From Flavobacteriales bacterium (GTDB lineage: Bacteria; Bacteroidota; Bacteroidia; Flavobacteriales_D; Crocinitomicaceae), in the NCBI GenBank assembly GCA_947462255.1, contig CANHOA010000009.1:53960-117959 (forward strand): a stretch of DNA of 64,000 bases, given 5' to 3'. This document shows, one piece after another, positions 9,670 through 19,161 of this stretch. The position numbers were made by a program, and so were the translations under genes. Positions within the stretch are counted from its first letter, which is position 1; each line of letters opens with the position of its first letter. The notes beneath the pieces are model-generated. The model saw nothing but the letters and a program-made list of their open reading frames with translations. It was not told where the DNA came from and searched no databases.

Positions 9670-11013
9670 TTAATCTGCGACGGTCACATTGATAGTTTGC
9701 TGCTGATTTCCTTCGCCAATTTGAATAATATACTGTCCGCTATAGACTGTACTTACATCAAAATAAGCGATTGTGCTTCCCTGATAAATGATCTTTGTAT
9801 CAAGTACTTTTCCTGTCAAATCAACTAACTTAATCGTAACATTTTCTTTGACTAAGTTACTTAATTGAACCATTAGCACATCATTGCTTGGATTTGGAAA
9901 AACTTTTACCTCGACCACTGTATTTTCAGAGAGTTCACTAGTTGAAGTATAAGTGGTAACTGTTTCAGTAATGGAAGTAACTTTCGAACCTGTTTTTGTT
10001 CCATAAAAAGTTGGACCTACTACATAAGGATAAGCAGAGTTCCAATTTGCATCTACCGTTGCAAAATAGCAATAAATACCGTTTGGATATTCTGGAGTAA
10101 TACAAAAACGACCATTGTGTTCATCTAAATAATCTTGTCCTGCCTGAGCGATGTACTCATAATCTTCCCTAAAATATCCCAAGGGATAAGTGGTAGAAAC
10201 TGCAGGTCCCGCTGTGACAGTTGCTCCTGTAGAATAGGTTGTTCGAGTACTAATGTTCCGCAATTGATAACTGGACTTAATTCTCGTAATACCTCCTGTT
10301 CCGTCTGTATTTGCATATCCGTAGGCACCATAAATAGGAAAACCATCATACGAATAACCAATAAGAGGAGAGTGCGCACTTGAGTTAATTGCATATAAAC
10401 CATCAGCAGCATAAATATCACAAATTGTTGAAATTACCGTGAGGTCTAAATTAAAAGCACTCGGATTTTGGTGGTGATGGTAATTCCCCATAGCTGGATG
10501 ACCTTTGGAGCAATCAAATCCAAGTTTTTCTGCTGGGATAGCATCTCTGTTCCAAACACCATCTCCCATTCCTCCAAGTGGACCACCGGCAAGTGCATTT
10601 GTTGAATTCTTCCAAGAAATACCATCTCGGTAATCAAATAGAGCGACACCATTAATAAAAATCCCAATATTTCCTCCTGTTGTATTGATCGGATTACCTG
10701 TGTTTTGAATTGGATTTAAGGAAATCTTAAAAATGGCATTTTGACTCGTTGCAAGCGAAGGATTTCCATCTAAAAATGGTCCTGTAATGTAAGACGGGAT
10801 TCCTTTTGTTGATACATAAACCCAATTCGTTGAATATTGAACTGTTTGAACATTTGCCGCAACAGCATCAACAATAGGCGTCGGATTACCACTTACATAA
10901 TGCCTTCCGGTGAGACCTGTTGTATTAATCAACCAGTTTGTTATGGCAGGATTCGTTTGCCCAAAGACTGATATAGTGAGCATTAATAATGAAGGTAGAA
11001 TGATTTTTTTCAT
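9670..11013 (-). CDS. Secreted YHYH-domain protein with T9SS sorting domain
   Basis: This 447-residue protein has a signal peptide (MKKIILPSLLMLTISVFG), a YHYH domain (GNYHHHQNPSAF at about residues 177-188, then LIGYSYDGFPIYGAYG) and a C-terminal T9SS type A sorting domain (about 370-447, VEVKVFPNPSNDVLMV). It should be exported through the outer membrane and anchored or released at the surface. The His-rich motif suggests metal binding, but the function of YHYH proteins is not established. It lies 58 bases after the MbnH-like gene and may be the last gene of the sigma-factor operon. Many YHYH proteins sit near copper or redox genes, which fits here by inference. Confidence 0.85.
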   Translation of the reverse strand: MKKIILPSLLMLTISVFGQTNPAITNWLINTTGLTGRHYVSGNPTPIVDAVAANVQTVQYSTNWVYVSTKGIPSYITGPFLDGNPSLATSQNAIFKISLNPIQNTGNPINTTGGNIGIFINGVALFDYRDGISWKNSTNALAGGPLGGMGDGVWNRDAIPAEKLGFDCSKGHPAMGNYHHHQNPSAFNLDLTVISTICDIYAADGLYAINSSAHSPLIGYSYDGFPIYGAYGYANTDGTGGITRIKSSYQLRNISTRTTYSTGATVTAGPAVSTTYPLGYFREDYEYIAQAGQDYLDEHNGRFCITPEYPNGIYCYFATVDANWNSAYPYVVGPTFYGTKTGSKVTSITETVTTYTSTSELSENTVVEVKVFPNPSNDVLMVQLSNLVKENVTIKLVDLTGKVLDTKIIYQGSTIAYFDVSTVYSGQYIIQIGEGNQQQTINVTVAD

Positions 11014-11071
11014 GTGTATAAATTATGTTTGTTAATTAGTAGCTCTTTTTTGATTCATCTTGTGCACAAAA

Positions 11072-12103
11072 TTATTTAAAGGTTGAATATTTAAATCGCT
11101 CATCAAAAAGAAAGGTTTTATCTGTTAGTGTTTTTAAAAAAGCCAAGAGGTCTTTTTGTTCGTTTTCAGAAAGTTTAACTGGATTTTTTCTTAATTCTTT
11201 ACTTAGTAATGGATTTGAATAATCTAAAAGCGTGTAATGTTTAATCACATCCTTCAGTTTTGAGATGCGTCCATCATGCATGTATGGGAAGCTATATTCA
11301 ATGTTGCGAAGTGTTGGTACCATAAAAAGCAATGAATCTCGTTTGTTACCAGTTATTGTCATTCTTCCAAAATCCAATAATTCAGGATGAAGAGGCAGTC
11401 CATTGGATTTAAAATCATCCCCACCAAAAAAAGGCGGCTTATGACACGAAGCACAAAATTTCGTAAACAAAACCATTCCTTTAGATTCCTGCTCGGTAAA
11501 AACTTGATCATCTTCCGCTCTCATTACTTTATCGTATTTAGAATTAGCTGAAACGAGAGACACGGTAAATTGTGCCAATGCTTTTACTAGGTGAAAAGGT
11601 CGAATATCAGTGGTGCCAAAAGTGCGTTTAAATGCCGCCGAATAGATGGGAGAGCGATCCAAGCGATATAGCAAGGAGTCCAAGCGCATATCCATTTCGG
11701 CAACATGCGTGATGGGATTAATCGCCTGAGCATTTAAGTTTAACACGCCACCGTCCCAATGAAATAGTTTTCGCCATGCTAAATTCGCCAAGCCAGGCGC
11801 ATTTCGCTTTCCAATGCGCCCCTCAATGCCATGACTTGTTGGGTGATCCACATGTGCAAAAGCAGTAAATTGCAAATGACAAGAAGCACATGAAATTGAG
11901 GAGTCACGCGAAAGAATCGGATCATAAAACAAGGCTCTTCCTAATTCAAATTTTTCGTAATCCAAGGGATTGCCTTTGAAATTATAACTTGGCTTTGGCC
12001 ATTCTTTAGGTTGATAAAATGGATGGGGAATACTGATTTTAAGTGTAAAAGCGAGTATAGAAAAACCAAAAAAAGCGAACAATAAGAAACGAGAACCCTT
12101 CAT
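11072..12103 (-). CDS. Di-haem cytochrome c peroxidase/MauG family protein (MbnH-like)
   Basis: This 343-residue exported protein has two haem c sites, CASCH at 72-76 and CASCH at 217-221. It also shows the MauG/peroxidase landmarks ELGRALFYDP, NAPGLANLAW, HWDGG and VPTLRNIEYSFPYMHDGR. Next to an MbnP-like gene the best reading is MbnH, which oxidises a tryptophan of MbnP to kynurenine so that it binds copper. An ordinary bacterial cytochrome c peroxidase is the alternative. It starts 8 bases after mbnP, within a six-gene operon headed by an ECF sigma factor. Confidence 0.85.
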   Translation of the reverse strand: MKGSRFLLFAFFGFSILAFTLKISIPHPFYQPKEWPKPSYNFKGNPLDYEKFELGRALFYDPILSRDSSISCASCHLQFTAFAHVDHPTSHGIEGRIGKRNAPGLANLAWRKLFHWDGGVLNLNAQAINPITHVAEMDMRLDSLLYRLDRSPIYSAAFKRTFGTTDIRPFHLVKALAQFTVSLVSANSKYDKVMRAEDDQVFTEQESKGMVLFTKFCASCHKPPFFGGDDFKSNGLPLHPELLDFGRMTITGNKRDSLLFMVPTLRNIEYSFPYMHDGRISKLKDVIKHYTLLDYSNPLLSKELRKNPVKLSENEQKDLLAFLKTLTDKTFLFDERFKYSTFK

Positions 12104-12111
12104 ACCCTTTT

Positions 12112-12768
12112 TTAATTAAAACATGCCGCTAGGCCCTGCAAAATTAAAAAGGCTTCTTTACCTGGCACCATTAAATGATGTGTTTTTTTTAAAGAAATGA
12201 CATCCGGAAAAAGCAAGCTCAATTCAAATTGGATATATGAATCAAGAAGATCTACTTGTACCTGTTGAGCACTTGCATAGGGAAATCGATAGCCACCTAG
12301 GTGAAATTCAAAATCATGCGTTTTTGTTAAAACCAAACTGCTTTTTCCTGCCAATTTCAAGTTGACATAACCCGTATTCCACGCCCAATACATCCCAAGT
12401 AAAGGGTCGTAGGCGTTTTCCAATTCTCCGGATACATTTTTACTACTGTCTAATCCTAGCGTAAATGAAACCTCATCATAGTTAGAAATTTCTAAATTTT
12501 TTAAAAAAACATACGTGGATGAATCGGCTAAATCATAAAAAATCAAGGTGTCAATTTCAGTAATGCCACCACTAAGTTTTTCTCTGAAGCGGAAATCCGA
12601 AAAATACATTTTTAGGGTGGAAAAACTAATAGAATCCTTGTTTTCGGTTAAATACACCTGCTCTAACTCGAGGGCTTTATTATCCCAAGACGGTATAATT
12701 CTTAGTTGTCCATAGCAAGCTATGGAGAAGAGAAAAGAAACGAGAAAAAGGTGGAAAGCGACTTTCAT
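12112..12768 (-). CDS. MbnP-like periplasmic copper-binding protein
   Basis: The 218-residue protein has a signal peptide ending near CYGQ. It carries features of the MbnP family: FSTLKMYFSDFRF near residue 50, FTLGLDSS, and GMYWAWNTGYVNLKLAG at about residues 124-140, followed by FEFHLGGYRFPY. MbnP-type proteins are modified by their partner MbnH and bind copper outside the cytoplasm. The partner gene is directly downstream, and the gene overlaps the upstream sensor-like gene by 4 bases. No methanobactin precursor was seen, so a role in general copper handling is more likely than methanobactin uptake. Confidence 0.75.
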   Translation of the reverse strand: MKVAFHLFLVSFLFSIACYGQLRIIPSWDNKALELEQVYLTENKDSISFSTLKMYFSDFRFREKLSGGITEIDTLIFYDLADSSTYVFLKNLEISNYDEVSFTLGLDSSKNVSGELENAYDPLLGMYWAWNTGYVNLKLAGKSSLVLTKTHDFEFHLGGYRFPYASAQQVQVDLLDSYIQFELSLLFPDVISLKKTHHLMVPGKEAFLILQGLAACFN

Positions 12769-13184
12769 TTTTTATGTCGAGGTTCTTCTTCCAATACTCT
12801 TGTAAAAAAATCATTTAATTGCTTTCTTTCGTTTTCGGAGCAGTTGCTTTTAATATCCTTAAAGAAAATATAGGTCATTTTATCCAGTTCATATTGATTG
12901 GCGCTAATAAGATGCAGAATGCTATCCACCTGACTTTCCGGAAGTTCATTTTCAAAAGACAAGAGAAGTTGTGCGCGAAGTTTTTTTGATTTATCCATCA
13001 ACTTTTTCTTCATGTTAAAATGAATCAACTCTTTGCGATTTATTTCATTTGCTCGCGCATCTTCTATGTTAAGAATGTTCACAATTCTAGGACGTTGGTG
13101 TGGCCTATGCTGAAGAAACATAAACGAAATCAAACCAATATTAATAGTGACCAATATCCAAATTATTACCTTGTATTTTTTCAT
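12765..13184 (-). CDS. Membrane-anchored periplasmic protein, CnrX/Spy-like metal sensor candidate
   Basis: This 139-residue protein has one N-terminal membrane anchor (IIWILVTINIGLISFMFL) and then a charged, all-helical domain. The size and shape are those of CnrX, ZraP and Spy/CpxP proteins, which sense metals or envelope stress as helical dimers. It contains several His and Met residues (HRPHQRPR, HFNMKKKLMDK) but no clear motif. Its position right after an ECF sigma and its anti-sigma factor matches the CnrY-CnrX-CnrH arrangement. This is inference from shape and context; sequence similarity cannot be measured here. Confidence 0.55.
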   Translation of the reverse strand: MKKYKVIIWILVTINIGLISFMFLQHRPHQRPRIVNILNIEDARANEINRKELIHFNMKKKLMDKSKKLRAQLLLSFENELPESQVDSILHLISANQYELDKMTYIFFKDIKSNCSENERKQLNDFFTRVLEEEPRHKK

Positions 13185-13199
13185 TTTAAATGTTTTTTA

Positions 13200-13430
13200 T
13201 TAATTCCATTCTTCGAAATATTCTGTGTTTTCTATGTTAATTTTCTTCGTTTGATTTGAATACAATACGGCAAATACATTAATTGTAATTAGCAATGCAA
13301 TGGCAGCTGCTGCATAATAAAAATGAATAATTGGAGCGCGCGATTGAGTAGGAATGAGCGCTAATTTATTCGCTAATTCATCCGAAACTTCAATTCTTGA
13401 AGAAAATTTAAAGTCTTCTAATTCTTTCAT
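13200..13430 (-). CDS. Small membrane protein, probable anti-sigma factor
   Basis: The protein has 76 residues: an acidic cytoplasmic N-terminal part, one membrane helix (FYYAAAAIALLITINVFAVLY) and a short outer tail. It starts by a 4-base ATGA-type overlap inside the end of the sigma factor gene, the usual coupling for a sigma/anti-sigma pair. No zinc-type HxxxCxxC motif is present. A minimal CnrY-like anti-sigma role is inferred from position and topology. Confidence 0.55.
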   Translation of the reverse strand: MKELEDFKFSSRIEVSDELANKLALIPTQSRAPIIHFYYAAAAIALLITINVFAVLYSNQTKKINIENTEYFEEWN

Positions 13431-13957
13431 AATTTGATTATTTTTTTCAAATTCACTCGTGCTCTAAAAAGCAATGATTCTACCGCTGAAATGGATAAAT
13501 TCATTGATTGAGCGATTTCCAAATAAGTAAAATCTTCCATTGTAAACATGGTAAATGCTATGCGTTGGTTTTCTGGTATGTGCTGTAAAATATTTCTCAT
13601 CCTTGTTTCTTCTTCAACTTTAATTAGTTCCGCATCTGTATTTTGGGAACGTAGGAAAAAATCAACTTTTTCAAGTGGAACGTGAATTCCTTTTCGCTTT
13701 TGACGCAGATCCCTCCGTGTTTTTTCTTTGCATTTATTTACGGTTATACTGTATATCCATGTGGAAATTTCACTCGCCCCTTTAAAATTAGGGAGCCCGT
13801 TAAATACAGCAAGAAAAACTTCTTGTGTAATGTCCTCAGCATCTTCTTTATTTCCTGTTAAGTGATAGGCAAGATTTAGAACTTTAACAGACAACATGAG
13901 GGTTAATTTCTTGAACTCATTTACCTCACCATTTCTCAATTTATCTATATCCACCAT
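13427..13957 (-). CDS. RNA polymerase ECF-type sigma factor
   Basis: The 176-residue protein has sigma region 2 (about 15-80, with YHLTGNKEDAEDITQEVFLAVF) and region 4 (about 115-170, with IPENQRIAFTMFTMEDFTYLEIAQ and the recognition helix NLSISAVESLLFRARVNLKK). It lacks regions 1 and 3, as ECF factors do. It heads an operon with an anti-sigma-like gene, a sensor-like gene, mbnP, mbnH and a YHYH gene. It probably drives its own operon in response to a metal or redox signal held by the next two proteins. Confidence 0.9.
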   Translation of the reverse strand: MVDIDKLRNGEVNEFKKLTLMLSVKVLNLAYHLTGNKEDAEDITQEVFLAVFNGLPNFKGASEISTWIYSITVNKCKEKTRRDLRQKRKGIHVPLEKVDFFLRSQNTDAELIKVEEETRMRNILQHIPENQRIAFTMFTMEDFTYLEIAQSMNLSISAVESLLFRARVNLKKIIKL

Positions 13958-14125
13958 GAATCAAGCTATTTGTTGATTAATTGTTTAGAAACTTGCGTAA
14001 AGGTAAGATTAAAGATACTGAATAATAATGCTGTAAAGAATGAATAGAGTTGTTCGCTAAGAATTAACAAAGGATGGAATACACAAATTGATTTAAATAA
14101 TAAACAGCTTTTCCGTAGAAGAAAA

Positions 14126-15148
14126 TTACACTATTTTCAAATCGATCAGTGATTTTGCTGTTTCTTGGACCGCAATAACAGAAGAGATGGGAGCCATTTT
14201 CAAGTCTTTTTTCATTTTGTCATTGTTAACGACATAAAGTAAACCCAACTCGTCTTTCACCATACGGATCGTTTTATCAAACAAAGAAGCAATCTTTACA
14301 AGCCAATTAGGCAATTCCCTTGCTTTCAATTTGTTTTTGTATTCAGGACAAGCCTCGAGTACTGCTAGAGCAACATCCTTCATCCATAACGATTCATTCA
14401 CAATCGCATATCGTTGTCCAATAGAAATTTCATTTTCTAAGGCATTGAAATGAGCCGCAGCGACATCCCTCACATCGATAATTGGGAATCCCATTTTTGG
14501 CGTGCCCGGAAATTCTCCTTTCATCATCTTTACGATAATATCTGCACTCGTGCCAATTTCTTTATTCAAAATAGGCCCCAAAACAAAGCCTGGATTAATA
14601 ACCGTTATTTTTAATGAAGGATTTTCTTTTGCATATTGCCACATATCTTGCTCTGCGAGTGTCTTACTTTTTGCATAGGCACTTACTAAGACCCCACTGT
14701 TGAGATTTGTGAAATCACGTTCATCGAAATTTATTTTTCCTTTCTCATGGCCATACAAAATAGCCGCGATCGAGGAAGTTTGAACAACACGAGAAATATT
14801 ATTGGCCAGTGCTGCATCCATTACGTGCTTAACACCATTCCGAGCTGGCTTAATAATATCGTCTTCCTGTTTTGGAATTCCCAAAGGAAAAGGAGAAGCG
14901 ACGTGTAATATTGCATCGCATCCTTTCATTGCTTCTTGCCAATTGTCGGGGCTATTTAAATCGCAATGAAAAACTTTTAATGACTTGAGCGCCTCCACAC
15001 CGAGCACTTTTTCAATGGTTTTTTTTACCTCATCTTCCTTTTGTTGATTCCGAGTTGTACCTGTAATCTGATACCCTCTCTTAATTCCTTCGATGGTAAT
15101 ATGCGTGCCAATAAAACCAGAGATTCCACTAATAAAAATATTTTTCAT
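14126..15148 (-). CDS. NAD(P)-dependent epimerase/reductase, extended SDR family
   Basis: This 340-residue protein has the nucleotide-binding motif GISGFIGTHI (residues 8-17, GxxGxxG form) and the catalytic pattern YAKSKTLAEQ (YxxxK, at about residues 159-163) with a preceding SSIAA segment. It is closest in pattern to dihydroflavonol-4-reductase-like extended short-chain dehydrogenases (PGFVLGP, DVRDVAAAHFNA). The substrate cannot be told. It is a single gene between the sigma-factor operon and the envelope protein genes. Confidence 0.85.
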   Translation of the reverse strand: MKNIFISGISGFIGTHITIEGIKRGYQITGTTRNQQKEDEVKKTIEKVLGVEALKSLKVFHCDLNSPDNWQEAMKGCDAILHVASPFPLGIPKQEDDIIKPARNGVKHVMDAALANNISRVVQTSSIAAILYGHEKGKINFDERDFTNLNSGVLVSAYAKSKTLAEQDMWQYAKENPSLKITVINPGFVLGPILNKEIGTSADIIVKMMKGEFPGTPKMGFPIIDVRDVAAAHFNALENEISIGQRYAIVNESLWMKDVALAVLEACPEYKNKLKARELPNWLVKIASLFDKTIRMVKDELGLLYVVNNDKMKKDLKMAPISSVIAVQETAKSLIDLKIV

Positions 15149-15394
15149 GCCTTGTTCCGTAAAGATATTTTGAGCAAAATAGCCCTATAAATTTCACCTT
15201 CATTGTGGAAGAAAAATCATTTCGTTTTGATTGATAATCCAACTTCTTTTTGAAGTGGTGCAAAATTACTTTTTTTCTTTGAATGCAATTTCCCTTATTC
15301 GGTATGCACATGTATAAATTTCGCTCTCAGCAGCATCTTTATTTCCTAAAGACGATAGTCAAGATGAAGAACTCTCCCAGAAAACGTTGGTTTT

Positions 15395-16690
15395 TTATTT
15401 AATCGTAATCGAAAAAATCATGACTGAATTTCCACCACCTCCCGTTTTTCCTTGTGAGGTAACAATTAGTTCTTTGTCATCAGGAGAAATATCCATTCCT
15501 ACTGGGTATGAGTCTGCTTTTATTGTTGTTAAAACAACCATATCGCTTGTTCTAACAACAGCTACTTTGGAACCATTATTAACCGCTGCAAAAAGATATT
15601 TCCCATCAGATGTTGTTGCAATTGTACGAGCCCCAGATCCTACATTAGCACTTTGAAATTCGGAGAAGTTAATTTCATTTCCTTCATTTTCAATACGCGT
15701 TTTCAGGAATTGTCGATAATCACATTTTTGAACAAAGCCTGGACCATTCGAACTCATGAATAAGTTGTCACCATTAATTACTAAATGGCGCACATTTGAT
15801 TTCATGCCTTGAACAGTACCTAACAACTCGAACGTTATGGCGTCTAGAACAGCAATGCCGCCAGACCCGCCCATCTTTCCAACTAACAAAAATTGCCCAT
15901 CCGGCGAAAATACAGTTCCTCTCAGACAATATCCACAATTAGCATCTCTATCAACATGACCGGAACCAAATTCCATTTTCATTTGATAATCGATAACACA
16001 GTGTTTTTTGTATACAAATTCATTGGGGTCCGAAGAACTAATATCAATAACTCCCAAGGTATTATCACCCCAATGAGTCACTACAATGGATTTATTATCT
16101 GGAGAGCAGGCTATCATTTTGGGAAGAGGTCCAGTAGGCATTACCCTGATTATCTCATCTTTTTCTGTGTCAATAATTGCTACTGCGGAAGGACAAGAAG
16201 CATTACTGTCGTAATTTCTTCGATAATAAGTTACCCAAAGGTATTTTCCATTATGAGAAAAGCAACTTTCAACGGGTTTACCTATGAAAATATTATAATT
16301 CTCTCTTGTAACATTGTATTTATAATCGAAAACACTGTACTCCCCATTTTTAAATAAATTTTGGTTTAACTCGGTAAATTCGTGCCTAATTATCTTAATT
16401 CTCTTTTTTGTAATCGCATCAAAAACAAGGGTATTTCCACCTTCTAAAGATTGAACATAGAATTTTTTGCCATTAGATGCATAATTGACTGATTTAGGCG
16501 AGTTTATTAAGGGTTCATAATAATCATTTGCATTTGATGTATTCGATTGATAGCTTTGAATTCTATTTGTTAAAACCAATTCAACTTCGTTATTCGCCTC
16601 AGATTTTTCTCCTATTTTAACATGAACAACTTGACCAAAGGACGCTGTTGCAGATAATATTAAGGCGAAAAAAAGTAGTTTAAAGTTCAT
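15395..16690 (-). CDS. Exported beta-propeller protein (YncE/YVTN repeat type)
   Basis: The 431-residue protein has a signal peptide (MNFKLLFFALILSATASFG) and a series of repeats of propeller blades with YVTN-type motifs: AVAIIDTEKDEIIRVMPTG, GVIDISS, GGIAVLDAITFELLGTVQG and VAVVRTSDMVVLTTIKAD, each followed by SPDGKYL-like turns. Such propellers usually bind ligands or partners at the surface or in the periplasm. There is no T9SS tail. It lies 10 bases after the lipoprotein gene and is probably co-transcribed with it. The partner is unknown. Confidence 0.8.
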   Translation of the reverse strand: MNFKLLFFALILSATASFGQVVHVKIGEKSEANNEVELVLTNRIQSYQSNTSNANDYYEPLINSPKSVNYASNGKKFYVQSLEGGNTLVFDAITKKRIKIIRHEFTELNQNLFKNGEYSVFDYKYNVTRENYNIFIGKPVESCFSHNGKYLWVTYYRRNYDSNASCPSAVAIIDTEKDEIIRVMPTGPLPKMIACSPDNKSIVVTHWGDNTLGVIDISSSDPNEFVYKKHCVIDYQMKMEFGSGHVDRDANCGYCLRGTVFSPDGQFLLVGKMGGSGGIAVLDAITFELLGTVQGMKSNVRHLVINGDNLFMSSNGPGFVQKCDYRQFLKTRIENEGNEINFSEFQSANVGSGARTIATTSDGKYLFAAVNNGSKVAVVRTSDMVVLTTIKADSYPVGMDISPDDKELIVTSQGKTGGGGNSVMIFSITIK

Positions 16691-16700
16691 ATATAAGGTA

Positions 16701-17291
16701 TTAGTTTAAGTCTAATAAATGGAATCCATTTCCTTTATTAACATTTTTGATACTGATTCCATTTGTTTTATAATCAATAATTAAACAAGGGCTGAGCTTT
16801 CCTTGATCTTGAATAAGCGTATCTTGAATCCATAAATTCAAATAATTTAGATTATATACATTCCCCATTGGACCTTTTTCAGCGCAATCATTCATATCAA
16901 AGAATTGATTCCATTTAATCTCTTTTGCTGCTACTAATTTCGCGGCCTTTTGTGGTGTTAATTTATTTTCGTCCTTCTGAATACCTCGCTTATCACAAAC
17001 AGCATAGTAATTATACAATATTCCTTTTTTATTTAGTGTATCTGCGTAACACCATGCCGGCTGTCCTAAGGCTATGGCTTTTTTCCAGTCATTAGTTGTT
17101 CTCGCAAATGGAATTTTATCTCCGTTTAAGAAAGTGCTTACACTTACCATATTAGCTTGAATAACTAATCCGCTGACTTCAATTGAATTTTTAACTGATT
17201 CAGCCTTCTTATTGACTTGGGAACTTGGCTTTTTTTCGCCACATGAAAAAAGAAATAAAAGACAAACTACAAATATTATCCTCACGCTCAT
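16701..17291 (-). CDS. Lipoprotein with FISUMP-like domain
   Basis: The 196-residue protein has a lipoprotein signal with lipobox Cys17 (LLFLFSCGEKK). The mature part includes NGDKIPFARTTNDWKK, then QPAWCYADT and GILYNYYAVCDKRG, which resembles the first half of the Fibrobacter succinogenes major paralogous (FISUMP) domain. The usual second half is mostly missing. The role of FISUMP proteins is unknown. It probably sits in the cell envelope and is co-transcribed with the propeller gene downstream. Confidence 0.6.
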   Translation of the reverse strand: MSVRIIFVVCLLFLFSCGEKKPSSQVNKKAESVKNSIEVSGLVIQANMVSVSTFLNGDKIPFARTTNDWKKAIALGQPAWCYADTLNKKGILYNYYAVCDKRGIQKDENKLTPQKAAKLVAAKEIKWNQFFDMNDCAEKGPMGNVYNLNYLNLWIQDTLIQDQGKLSPCLIIDYKTNGISIKNVNKGNGFHLLDLN

Positions 17292-17398
17292 TTACTTTAT
17301 CAAAGATAATTAAAACAATATGATTTAACGGAGGACATTAACATTTATATTAATGAGTAAGCTGAAGAAAAAAATGTGTAGAGGGAGCTTAAATGAAA

Positions 17399-18247
17399 TT
17401 ATCTAGCCGCTTTTATTTCTTTTTTCAAGGCCTTTATTTCAGTTTTAGCTTTTCGACGCTCTGCTTTTACACCCTGTTTTTTTATGCTCTTGAAATACGA
17501 AAGTGACCGATCGAATTGACCTGTTTTTTTAGTAATATACCCCATCAGGAAAAGCGCATCAATGTGATTTGGAGACCTTGTTAATAGTTTAAGCAAGGCC
17601 ATTTCACTCTCTATTAAATTTTCCAATTTGTAATTCACCTTACCCAAAAGATACAGGCTATTTGGATCAGCGGCATAATTTTGTGCGTATGCATTAGCGA
17701 AATCTAGGGCAACAAAGGGACCTTGATCCATATCTGTACTAAGTAACCAAACATCGATATAGTTACAAATTTGCTTGTAGAGAAATTCAGGATCTTCAAT
17801 GGGATTATTTTCACTTTTCAACCACGGCTTACTTACTCTTTGTGAATCATCAATCCATTTTAAAATAAAAGGATTCGCAGCATCTAATCTTTTTAGATCG
17901 AGTAATAATTGTATTCTCTCAGTAAAAAAATCAACCCTTGCAGGATAATCAATTCTGCCCCTTTCACATATTTTTAAGGCCATTTGAATCGACTCTTCAT
18001 CAATCACTCTAAAGTCTTCCTTCGTTGCATCGTATTCTTGCTGGCCCACGCCTCTATTTCGGTAATAAACAAATTTGGCTAAATACAAATCCGCATCCTT
18101 AGGGCTTGCAGCCTCCCAAACAGAAATAAATTTTTCAATGGCAGCTCGGTCGTTTTGTTTAACTAATTTATTAAAATCATTCCATTTGGTTTGACCAATA
18201 ACAAAAGAGCTGAGGGTAAGAAAGGTTAAAATGGTAAGCGTTTTCAT
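17399..18247 (-). CDS. Secreted TPR-like repeat protein
   Basis: From the ATG at 18247 the protein has 282 residues and begins with a clean signal peptide (MKTLTILTFLTLSSFVIG). An upstream ATG at 18310 would add 21 residues in front of it and is less likely. The mature part is helical, and the region PNSLYLLGKVNYKLENLIESE followed by HIDALFLMGYITKKTGQFDR looks like tandem tetratricopeptide repeats. The C-terminus is very basic. It probably acts in the periplasm as a protein-binding scaffold. No specific function is recognised. Confidence 0.65.
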   Translation of the reverse strand: MKTLTILTFLTLSSFVIGQTKWNDFNKLVKQNDRAAIEKFISVWEAASPKDADLYLAKFVYYRNRGVGQQEYDATKEDFRVIDEESIQMALKICERGRIDYPARVDFFTERIQLLLDLKRLDAANPFILKWIDDSQRVSKPWLKSENNPIEDPEFLYKQICNYIDVWLLSTDMDQGPFVALDFANAYAQNYAADPNSLYLLGKVNYKLENLIESEMALLKLLTRSPNHIDALFLMGYITKKTGQFDRSLSYFKSIKKQGVKAERRKAKTEIKALKKEIKAAR

Positions 18248-18510
18248 AGTGTTAATCTTAGTTTCGTAATAGAGTGGTAGAAGTATCTTAATGATGATAA
18301 AGTTACGCATTTATTTATTTTTTACTGTTGTCCTCCGCCCAGGCGGAAAAAATCAAAAGTAAGTAAAACATACATGAAAAAGGCCAAGAGCATCTATAAA
18401 TAGAGGCACTATTCATTAAATCCTGATGATTCGACTGAAAACAATTCAAATGGAACTTAATTAAATGACCACGTAACTTCGGATACTTACTCTTTTTCGG
18501 TGTTTATTAA

Positions 18511-18518
18511 TACATTTG
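18511..18518 (+). promoter_or_regulatory. Probable -7 box of the superoxide dismutase promoter
   Basis: TACATTTG matches TAnnTTTG and lies 25 bases before the ATG. A T-rich stretch about 17 bases upstream (18492-18496) may serve as the weak -33 element. Confidence 0.4.
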
Positions 18519-18543
18519 CATATAACATCTAAACGAAAGAACC

Positions 18544-19143
18544 ATGAATTTTGAACTACCCGAATTAGGCTACTCCTATGCTGCATTAGAACCGCACATT
18601 GATGCGCGCACCATGGAAATCCACCATAGTAAGCACCACCAAGCATATACCACTAATTTAAACAATGCGATTGCAGGCACTGAATTAGAAGGAAAGTCTA
18701 TTGAAGAAATTTTGAAAGTATGCAAAGATAAACCTGCCGTTCGAAACAATGGAGGAGGATTTTGGAACCATAATTTATTCTGGGAATGCCTATCACCAAA
18801 TGGTGGCGGATTACCTACTGGAGAATTGGCAAGTGCAATCAATGAAGCCTTCGGCTCCTTTGAAAACTTTCAAGCTGAATTTGCAAAAGCAGCTACAACC
18901 CGTTTTGGTTCTGGTTGGGCATGGTTGTGTGTTAGCAGCGGAAAATTAGAAATTTGTTCTACGGCAAATCAAGACAATCCATTGATGGGAGAAGGTTGTT
19001 CGGGAACACCCATCTTAGCGTTGGACGTTTGGGAGCATGCATACTATTTAAACTACCAAAACAGAAGGCCTGATTACATTACTGCTTTTTTCAATGTCGT
19101 TAATTGGTCGGTAATAGCAAGTAAATTTGATGCGGCGAAATAA
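18544..19143 (+). CDS. sodA: Superoxide dismutase, Mn/Fe family
   Basis: The 199-residue enzyme converts superoxide to oxygen and hydrogen peroxide. All four metal ligands are present: His27 ([10 protein letters not shown]), His76 (FWNHNLFW), Asp161 and His165 ([10 protein letters not shown]). The outer-sphere Gln is at 143 ([11 protein letters not shown]) and Gly occupies the position that holds Gln in iron enzymes, a pattern typical of manganese or cambialistic forms. The metal cannot be fixed from sequence. It is monocistronic, followed by a hairpin terminator. No signal peptide, so cytoplasmic. Confidence 0.95.
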   Translation: MNFELPELGYSYAALEPHIDARTMEIHHSKHHQAYTTNLNNAIAGTELEGKSIEEILKVCKDKPAVRNNGGGFWNHNLFWECLSPNGGGLPTGELASAINEAFGSFENFQAEFAKAATTRFGSGWAWLCVSSGKLEICSTANQDNPLMGEGCSGTPILALDVWEHAYYLNYQNRRPDYITAFFNVVNWSVIASKFDAAK

Positions 19144-19161
19144 TTTTGCCGCTCTAATCAT

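Noticed and set aside
10125..10421. 98-residue minus-strand frame inside the YHYH gene
   Set aside because: It is a shadow frame of a gene with clear domains and has a Met/Leu-rich chance composition.
18334..18347. Inverted repeat TCCGCC-CA-GGCGGA as a terminator
   Set aside because: The stem has only a 2-base loop and no T run after it on either strand. It may be a small repeat, but terminator function is not supported.
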